64,000 nucleotides of DNA from Akebia trifoliata (taxonomy: Eukaryota > Streptophyta > Magnoliopsida > Ranunculales > Lardizabalaceae): the NCBI GenBank assembly GCA_017979445.1, contig CM030706.1:11580967-11644966 (forward strand). Direction: 5' to 3'. The position numbers and the translations under genes are program-made. The notes beneath the pieces were generated by a model. It was given only the letters and a program-made list of their open reading frames with translations, searched no databases and was not told the DNA's origin. Below are positions 56,570 to 64,000 of this stretch, piece by piece. How positions within the stretch are numbered: position 1 is the first letter of the stretch; the number at the start of each line of letters is the position of its first letter.

Positions 56570-56960
56570 AAATTAAAGTCAATCAAGCAAGACTAAAGTC
56601 AAGGTATTAAAATCAATCAAAGTAAGACTAAAGTCAAAATTAAAGTCAATTAAGTAAAACTAAAGTCAAGATATTAAAGTCAATCAAGTAAGACTAAAGT
56701 CAAAATTAAAGTCAATTAACTAAGACTAAAGTCAAGATATTAAAAGTCAACCAAGTAAAACTAAAGTCAAAATATTAAAGTCAATCAAATAAGACCAAAA
56801 GTCAAAATTCTAATAGAATTCTAATTAAATAATAACTCTATTTAATAGAATTCTAACTAAAATATAACTCTACCTAAAACAATTCTAAATACAACTCTAC
56901 CTAAAATAATTCTAACTAAAATACAACTCTAACTAAAAGAATTCTAATTAAACACTAATT
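56570..56960 (+). repeat. Tandem repeats within the C LTR
   Basis: First block (56570-56810): about seven copies of a 30-35-base unit attaaagtcaatcaagtaag / actaaagtcaa. Second block (56812-56960): ttctaactaaaatacaactc-type units. Both are upstream of the TATA box and absent from A's LTRs. Confidence 0.8.
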
Positions 56961-56987
56961 CTATCTAAATCAACCCTTAAAAAAATC

Positions 56988-56995
56988 TATAAATA
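56988..56995 (+). promoter_or_regulatory. LTR TATA box (C)
   Basis: TATAAATA followed by ggggtccctacacc, at the same LTR position as in A. Confidence 0.6.
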
Positions 56996-57586
56996 GGGGT
57001 CCCTACACCCTATTTTCGTATCAAATCATAAATCCTAGGAAAAGTAGGTCAAGAAGTCTCTCCAATCTTCCTAAAATCATAATTTTGAAGTCCTAACTCC
57101 TTACCTAACATCCATACCTCAATTTTAGCTCAAAAAATACCCAAAAACCCTTCCAAAATACCTTCAAATCCATAAGAAAAATCAGAAAACTCACAGATCT
57201 AAGAAGAAGATACCTCAACTTGGAGATCATAAATCAAATCCGGTGACGGGCGAATAGCTAGGAAATACATACGTAGATACTCTTCGCTGGTGCTGAGGGA
57301 ATCATTGTAATCGGCAAGGTAACTTTCTTTTATATTTTTGGTCTATTTTGCAATGTAACCGATTTTTGTAAATAAGTAGAGACCGACACTTGCCGGGTGG
57401 GGTTGGTGCCTAACACCTTCCAACCCCGTAACGTGATCTCCGAACCTGTATTTTCTTTCGTAGATTAATTGTCTTTGTTTTTAGAGTCAATGATCGGTTC
57501 CTAAACTGTAATAACTAGGTGGCGACTCCCAAACCTCAAAGGTCAAAAACGGATCTGCGTACCCCGCGGATCGAGGGCGCTTTCAG

Positions 57587-57604
57587 TGGCGATTCCACTG
57601 AGGA
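57587..57604 (+). other. C primer-binding site
   Basis: TGGCGATTCCACTGAGGA, two mismatches from the tRNA-Arg complement, one base after the LTR end. Confidence 0.8.
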
Positions 57605-58851
57605 TATTTGAGGATCAAACTTGAAAAGCCCCAAGTATGGGAACATTGCCAATGACCTAGTTTTTTTTATTTAATTTTTAGTTAGTTTCTTTTTATTGTT
57701 TGTTTATCGATTTTTTTTTATTTATTATTCTTGTTGGTCTAATCATTAATCATTCGGTTCTATTTGGAGTACCTTTCTCCAACATATTATTTTATATGGT
57801 TTAATCAAGGGTCATTCGAAATGACCCTAAATAATGTGAGATTTCATGAGATGACTTTAATGATGATGGAGTAATGATTATTGGGTCATGGATTTTTATT
57901 TTTATTTTTTTATATTATTTTTGTGCGTCGATTATCCTATAAAAAAATAAAAAACAAAAGAACAAAAAAAACAAAAAAAAAACTTTATTTTTACTTTGTT
58001 GTAGATGTATGTCGATCCATTTTTGGATAATAAAAGAATTATTTTAAACATGTATAGATCTGTCTTTTGACAGTACATATATATGTAAAATAATTTTTTT
58101 TTTAAATAAGTGCTGATTTGTCTTTTGACAGTACTTTTAAAAAAATTTATTCTAAACGTATGTTGATCTGCCCGGTGACAGCAAGCAAATAAAATAAAAA
58201 AATTTTGGGATGGTGTTAACAACAGCAAATACCTACATTTTTAAAATCGATTTTAGGCATGGTGTGCCAATAGTAAAACTATTTTATTTTTCTTTCTACC
58301 TCTTTCTCCATGTGCAAAGAAGAAGCAACAACAGCAGAGAGAGATGTCTCTCTCTCTCTGATAATTTCCTGCATCAAAATCTTCAATTGAATCCATCCCC
58401 ACCATCAAAATCGCAATCTCTTGCGGTTTCAATTCAATTCTTTGCCCAATCTGTAACAATGAGTTCTTAATTGATGTAAAGGTCAAACAGTTACCTTGTA
58501 ATGATCTCTACCATTTCAATTGTGTTCTTCCATAGCTTTTCCAGCATAATTCATGCCCCGTTTGTCGATATTGTCTCCTCACTGATGAGACCGTGCAAAA
58601 ACGAGTGAGAGGGCAAGATTTGCCGTTAAGTTTGGGAATTTGATAACTGGAGAAGAAGAAGAAGAAGAAAGGGTGTGGGAGTTTTTTATTTTTATTTTTA
58701 AAACGTGTGTGTGTGTGTGTGCAAATTAGCACTAAAGGACGAGAGCTGGGAAATTGTTGAACATTTGAAACATGTTCTGATTTTAATACAAAGAAAAGGG
58801 TCGAGCTGGCGGCAACACAATATAAAAAAGTTAAGTGGCTTTTGGTGGCAG

Positions 58852-59542
58852 CATGGTTTTTAAACTCGGTATTTGGTCTCGCCTCGTCTACCTCTGATTC
58901 CGAGTTGACTCGGACGATACGTCTCGTCTCGTCGAGTCGTCTCGTTCAACATTGAAACAATGGTTTTTAACCATTTAAAAAATCTAAAAAATTCATAATT
59001 GATTCCTATTAAAAAATGAACCCCTAAAAAAAATATAAAATTAAAAAAAAAAATTCATAATATACCTATCAATCAAATTTAAGGTAATTAAATAAAACAC
59101 ATGTTTCCTAAAGATTAGTATAAATTTCTAATGAAAATTTCATCAAAAAGTTTCTAAAGAAAAAAATAAAACAAATTATCAAAAATACATTTAAGTATTT
59201 ATCACAAGAAAGTAATAATATTACTCAATAGCTATTGCTTGTAAAAATAAAACATAAATTTTCATTTGTAACTTTTTTTTTGCAAAACTCGGTTAATTCG
59301 AACGAGATTTTGAAAATCTCATTCGATACAACTCGTTTGTCTCGCGAGTTAATGTAAAATATGTAATGTCTCGGATATCTCGTTCATCTCGGATGAGTTT
59401 TGCGAAAATATCGTCCGAGACGACTCGCATAACTCACGATACGCGGTTGTCTCATGACTCATTGTGAGTTGGTCTCGTTAGACTGCGATACCGAGTTAAC
59501 TTGGGCGATACGTCTCGGTCTCGGACGAGTTTAAAAACCATG
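58852..59542. mobile_element. hAT-like MITE
   Basis: 691 bp with terminal inverted repeats CATGGTTTTTAAACTCG and CGAGTTTAAAAACCATG, flanked by identical 8-mers ggtggcag (58844-58851 and 59543-59550). An 8-bp duplication is the hAT hallmark. Subterminal parts are rich in ctcgtctcg and related motifs in both orientations, and the centre is AT-rich. It has no coding capacity. Confidence 0.85.
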
Positions 59543-60994
59543 GGTGGCAGCAACAAAATTTTTATTTTTATTTTTTTCTTCTCTCCATTTCTGTGTTGTA
59601 AGTGTGGTGTGCTGAGTGTGCGCTGGCAGCAATATAAAAAAATAATTGCAAAAAGGCTGTGTTAGTATATGTTGCTGGCAGCAACATGACAATATATAAG
59701 AAAAGGTTCTGTGGATTTGTGTATGATGGCATCAACGTAAAATTTTTTTTTTTAATGAGTTGATTGTTTCGTATATGTTTCCAGCTACCAAAATCAATGA
59801 TTGTCTATGTGATTGCAGTAGCATATTTAAAAAAAAAAGTGTGATTTGTGTGTGTTAGTGAAAAAAGAGATTGCTAAAAAAAAAAAAATATTTCTTTTCT
59901 GGGTTTCGTCCTAATCAAAAGGAATTTTAAAGTGGATATCTCCTCTAGTACATCGGGGATCAAGGGAAAAATTCTTTTCGGTCTGTGTTGTTCTTCGAGA
60001 ATCTCTATTTTTGCAAATCTCTCTAGTTAAAAATTGTTGTTGCGAGTCTCTTGATTATAGCCTGCAGACTTTCACGTGTTGATTAAATATGTTTCTTATG
60101 AGGACGCTCTCCAGTTGAGAGGCACTATAGTCACACCAATTTTACTTGAAGCACATTATATCGTGATGTTGATCAATACTTCCCTTGATTATGAATGTAT
60201 AAGTCGGTGTGGCAATGGGATTTTTTTTTTAGTAATAGTTTTTTTTTATAAAAAGAAACTTCTATTGATTTCATTAATTTCTTTAAAAAAGAAATGTTTT
60301 TTTGCTTGGCAAAATAAAAATCAATTTGCTTGAAAAAAAAAAAGGGGGTTGTTTCTTAAATCCTCAATAATCATTCCTATCCTCAATCTAATGTTCATCG
60401 AAATCCCAATTTGTTTAAGATCACCCAGAATAACCCTTGATTGGAACACATAAAGAAATATTTTGGATTAAATGTCTGCTTCTAACATTGATATATGTGT
60501 GATGTGCTTATCTATAATTATGTGATTTGGAATGGTGTTTGTTTTGATAAAATATTCATATGATTCATGTTATAATGATTGGTTTAATATGGTCCATCGG
60601 CCCATTTGTTTGAAAAAGGCCCTGGGCACACCCCACCCTGTTTTGTACACACCACATGCACGTTTATTGTTTTGCACGCTTTCACGTCCCATATAGCCAA
60701 CGTGGTACTAGTACGTAGCCCGGTCTCTTCGGAGATGCAACGTCACTCATGGAAACCACAACTCCAGTCACATACCTTAGGGTATATCAAACTGGGGCAT
60801 CAATACCGTCTAACCAGGTGATTTTAAAAGGTATATCGATGCACCCAGGCTAGAGCGACCTGAGCCTTTGACCTATTGTAAGCCACACAGTCACATGTCC
60901 CATTTGCCAACGTAGTACTAGTACGTGGTCGGTCTCCTCGTGGGATGTCAAACCATTGATGAAAGCTACAACTCTTGACTCGTACCCATAGATA

Positions 60995-61230
60995 TATCAA
61001 AGATAATCCAAGTACATCAATTGCACTTCTTGATCAAAATCAGTACCTAAGCGAGATCCTGCCCCGCTGTACCCTACTGTATGAAGGGGATAGACTACGT
61101 CTATTCTAGATGAGAGGTATTTAAGTTGGCCCTTGCTCAGCATCGTGCACCACCTCTTAATTGGGGATCAAACTGGTTGTTTTTGGCTTTAGAAAAGTGA
61201 GTTGGAGTTTTAGATTATCACCTATATGGT
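60995..61230 (+). repeat. Shared leader module, copy 3 (in C)
   Basis: Matches A's copy closely. Hairpin ATAGAC-TAC-GTCTAT (61090-61104); gagaggt pairs with cacctctt about 40 bases downstream. Bracketed by atatatcaaa and ggtatatcaaa. Confidence 0.75.
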
Positions 61231-61803
61231 ATATCAAACCAAGTCACCACATACCGTCCGATTGAGTACGCTCGAGAGGTATATAGGTACACTTGGGCAA
61301 GGGTGGCCAAATAAATTGCATTGCACTTAGTAAACCTAGAGTCTAGAAGCCTTCCTACAAGTCACGACGTGAACTGACTATGGGTGTTCCCGGGTTGCTC
61401 AACTTAATACAACCAACAGGTAAGTGGGTGAACTGATCTAGACTGTTCAAACTAAACCCACTATATCGGTCTGACCCAACTAATGAAATGTACCGATTAA
61501 TTTGAACCAATTAAACCAGTTGGCCCAATTGACAAATGGATCAAACTGATCAATACCAAATCAGTTGGACTAATTGGTTTCACTTTTAATGATCCAGATC
61601 CTTTATATAGAAAGATTAGATTTTAGGATCAAAATATTTTATTTGATCAAAGGTTCAATCCCAATCAGGGGTAGACCCGCGTATAACCTTTCTCACTTTC
61701 TTGGTCACTATAGACTTATAGTGTATTTGGATTCGATACTTTCCATCGGACTTGGGCTATTTTATATCAAACTTTAATTATGTGATTAAGAGTCAAACCT
61801 TTA

Positions 61804-62470
61804 AGGTATGTTTGATTGCACATGGAAAATAGGGTGGAAAATCAATTTCCATGGAAAATGACATTTTTCAAGTGTTTGATTGCACATGAAAATGTAAATT
61901 CATTTTCTACCCCATTCAAAAAATTCACTAAATCATGGATTTCACTTTCCCACCCATATGGGTGGGAAAATGAAATCCACCCATATTTTGCGTCCCCAAT
62001 TCTTCCCTACCACCACCACTATCACCACTACCACCACCACCACCACCATTACACTAACCTCGTCATCGTTGTCTTCGCCGTCGTTACCATCGCCGTCGCC
62101 GCCGGCTCCTTCTCCGACCACCTTCTCTCTCTCTCTTCTTCTTTTTCTTCTTCTCCTTCTTCTCCATCCCTCACCTCTTCGGCCACTACCACCACCACGT
62201 TCTCCCCCTATCTTCCTCACTTACCTCCATCGTCGTCGCCACCGTCGTCGTTGCCATCACCGTCGCCACCGTCGCTGCCATCGTCACCACATCCTCCCCT
62301 CTCTCTTCCTCGTCATCTTCTTCTTCCTCTCCCCTTCCTCTCATCTTCTTCCCTCTTCTCCTCTTCTTCTTTTTTCTCATATTTTTTCAACCCTATCTAT
62401 TTTCCACAACTAATTTTCCATAGATTTTAAATTCTATGAAAAGTGACTTTCCATGCAATCAAACATACCC
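61804..62470. mobile_element. PIF/Harbinger-like MITE
   Basis: 667 bp with inverted ends AGGTATGTTTGATTGCA and TGCAATCAAACATACCC, flanked by TTA on both sides (61801-61803 and 62471-62473). The homologous place in A's leader (about 36670-36680, aaacctttagaatcaatg) has a single TTA and no insert, so the empty site is visible. The inside holds Y-rich simple repeats (ccacca at 62010-62047, tcttcc and ccgtcg further on), and its long open frames on both strands are a by-product of these. Confidence 0.88.
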
Positions 62471-62631
62471 TTAGAGTCAATGGTTAACCTTGGTTTACTT
62501 CCAATCAGGTGATAATTGGTCCCAAATATTCTAAACCTCCATCTGTACCATATTGGGTCAGTGAAAAAAACCGTCTTTCTAGAGTACCATTGCCAAGTAG
62601 TCAGTCTTTGCCACGAGAAGAAACGAGTACC

Positions 62632-63961
62632 ATGGATGAAGCTGCACTCCGTCAGATTTTAAAATCTTTTCAAGCACAGATTATTGCTTCTGTCTAAACA
62701 TAAATTGAATCCCTGAAAATTAAAAAGGGAAAAGATAAAGCTATAGAACCTCAGGATGTGTTTGACCTCGTTGAAAATCAAGAAGATGATCAGTTACACG
62801 TTGACCCTGTCCTAACTCATCGAATAACTCAGGTTGAAACTGCTTTGAAGAATATTAAAGACCCCGATGATCTTACTCTTTGATTAGGGACAATGACTTT
62901 GTTTCCCACGGTCCGTCTGCCAGAGAAGTTTACAGTGCCAGATATGGAGAAGTTCTACGGTATTGGATGCCCTAGGACTCACTTAAAAGTATATGTCTGC
63001 ATAATGCAATCTAAGGGTCTGAGTGAAGAACAGATGGCTCAACTTTTTCAAAGAACCCTTATAGGTTCTGTCCTATGCTGGCTAATGTCATTGGATTCAT
63101 CTCGGGTAAGAACATGGCATGATTTGATGAAGGAGTTTATTGGTTGATATTCATTCAACACGGATATTGAATTCACAAGAAGAGACCTAGAAACTACAAA
63201 ACAGAAACCCGGGGAAACCTTCACTGAGTTCATTGCTCGATGGAGAGCTAAAACCGCTCAATTGTGGGATCGACCTCAAGAGAAGGAACAAGTCAAGATA
63301 ATCCTCAGGAATCTCACTCCAAATTATGCCAAGTACTTGATGCCTCAGTACCTTCCCACTTTTCAATCCCTCATTGAGGTTAAAAATCAAGTTGAGGATG
63401 CCTACTCTTCGGGATTTTTTGGTAATCCATTTGAGTCAAAACCCAAACATTTCAAACCTAATGTCAATTCCTTACAAGTGGTCAACACCTCCTTTGCACT
63501 ATCTCCTCAAGCTCTCAGCATTTACAAGACAAGCCTAGGAGACAATTTGCCAATCTTGGAATGTTCCTTAGTGTTGCTTATCAAAAATTGATGAAAAGGA
63601 AATTCCTGACACCTTTACAACCTAAGCCTTTGCCTAATCATCTTCCTCCAAACATGGATAATGGATAATTCTGTGAATTTCATCAGATGCTTGGTCATGT
63701 TTTTGACAGGTGTATTACTCATCGTTATGTTATCCAAGACTTGATTGAACAAGGAAAATCACCATACCCACTCCTACTACTCCCAATGTTAAGACTAACC
63801 CTTTTGCCTACTTTTCAAAATCATCCCCTTCCTATCTGAACTTAATATCCCTATCCAAACCTGAATCAATTGACCCAGTTTCCTTCATTCACCCAATTGG
63901 TTTTAACAGCGCATTCACTCCAAGCCAGAATGAGCTCAACTACCCTAAGGCAGTGACATAA
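62632..63961 (+). pseudogene. C gag pseudogene, truncated
   Basis: The ATG at 62632 reads MDEAALRQILKSFQAQIIAS, then a TAA. The core follows: FTVPDMEKFYGIGCPRTHLK, LSEEQMAQLFQRTLIGSVLC, MSLDSSRVRTWHDLMKEFIG, with KPGETFTEFIARWRAKTAQL and NLTPNYAKYLMPQYLPTFQS downstream. A frame change near 63590 leads to FCEFHQMLGHVFDRCITHRY, an intact C-x2-H-x4-H-x4-C zinc-binding motif. It has fewer stops than A's copy. The reading ends at 63961, where an LTR begins. Gag builds the cytoplasmic particle. Confidence 0.85.
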
Positions 63962-64000
63962 TGTAGACACCCCATTTTTGCATTCGCCTGATTAATCAAC
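63962..64000 (+). repeat. Start of another LTR of the A/C family
   Basis: TGTAGACACCCCATTTTTGC, then attcgcctgattaatcaac, to the window edge. It directly cuts C's gag and has no purine tract in front, so it is more likely a further insertion than C's own 3' LTR. Confidence 0.75.

Larger units (their letters stand above)
55794..57585 (+). repeat. C 5' LTR
   Basis: 1792 bp, starting TGTAGACACCCCATTTTTG and ending GGGCGCTTTCA. It is about 285 bp longer than A's LTRs, and the excess lies largely in the tandem repeats at 56570-56960. TATA box at 56988-56995. Confidence 0.87.
57605..62631 (+). other. C leader region
   Basis: Non-coding leader, parallel to A's and longer because of two MITEs. It holds AT-rich runs, a short CT repeat (58340-58360), a GT repeat (58706-58722), several gctggcagcaac motifs (58800-59720), the shared module, and ggtatat(c)-type motifs at 60780, 60829, 60993 and 61229. 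Open frames here are not believed. Confidence 0.6.
55794..64000 (+). mobile_element. C: Tat-like LTR retrotransposon, relative of A (runs off the window)
   Basis: It starts with an LTR of the TGTAGACACC family (55794-57585), followed by a primer site, a 5-kb leader and a gag (62632-63961) closely related to A's. The left flank is gatag in B's 5' LTR. Two MITEs sit in the leader. The gag is cut at 63962 by the start of another LTR of the same family with no purine tract in front of it, so that LTR is probably a separate insertion or a recombination product. The rest of C is outside the window. Confidence 0.82.

Noticed and set aside
61816..62430. Open frames of 204 and 151 codons on the plus strand, and an antisense one of 92
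   Set aside because: They run through the simple-repeat core of the MITE (Ser/Pro/His or Glu/Arg/Gly only), are open in several frames at once, and start inside the terminal repeat.
1..64000. CRISPR arrays, bacterial operons or organelle genes
   Set aside because: No spaced identical repeats of CRISPR type, no ribosome-binding-site-led gene runs, no rRNA or tRNA genes; spliced exons and plant transposons show nuclear DNA.

Overview
This window is plant nuclear DNA, most likely from an angiosperm. The evidence is a CACTA-type DNA transposon, Tat/Ogre-like and Athila-like Ty3/gypsy retrotransposons, a FAR1/FRS (MULE-related) gene, plant mobile domain (PMD) coding sequence, and broken plant genes (Bet1-like SNARE, UPL1/2 HECT ligase, lipid-transfer-like protein). 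It is AT-rich and I see no intact host gene. I cannot name the species from sequence alone.

Region 1 (1242-13956) is a 12.7-kb CACTA element with matching 3-bp GCT target duplications. It carries broken pieces of several unrelated host genes: two exons of a Bet1-like SNARE, three exons of a UPL1/2-type HECT ligase, and a lipid-transfer-like gene with its upstream DNA. It also holds a LINE scrap. An Athila-like LTR element with only gag-like remains (5665-12187) sits inside the third HECT exon, so the HECT reading resumes on its far side.

Region 2 (13957-28700) is a low-density zone. On the minus strand are a Topors-like exon with two stop codons and the last exon of a TPR-like protein. A solo LTR with perfect 5-bp target duplications (17080-17569) lies next to them. 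Further right are LINE remnants at about 22 kb and 26.5-27.6 kb, a PMD coding fragment at 23.2-23.9 kb, and a 364-bp TRIM element (27623-27986).

Region 3 (28718-64000) is a nest of retrotransposons that split a FAR1/FRS gene at 30138. The outer element (called B, minus strand, about 55.8 to 30.1 kb) is Tat/Ogre-like. Its order is 5' LTR, tRNA-Arg-type primer site, leader, a PMD-like extra ORF1, two tandem-repeat blocks, the C-terminal part of gag, protease, RT, RNase H and integrase, then a 3' LTR remnant. Its RT has lost the YVDD segment. Element A (plus strand, 31742-43293) lies inside B's integrase gene. It has two about 1.5-kb LTRs, a gag pseudogene, no pol, and a block of about 11 83-bp tandem repeats before its polypurine tract. 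Element C (plus strand, 55794 to beyond the window) is a relative of A inserted in B's 5' LTR. C in turn carries a hAT-like MITE (58852-59542), a PIF/Harbinger-like MITE (61804-62470) and the start of another LTR of the same family (63962).

The least explained signal is a 140-240-bp leader module present five times: in E1 (7745), in A (35881), in C (60995), and twice in B (52815, 50325). It keeps two potential RNA hairpins and is shared between the Athila-like and Tat-like elements. Another notable point is that PMD coding sequence occurs both as B's ORF1 and as a separate locus at 23.2 kb.
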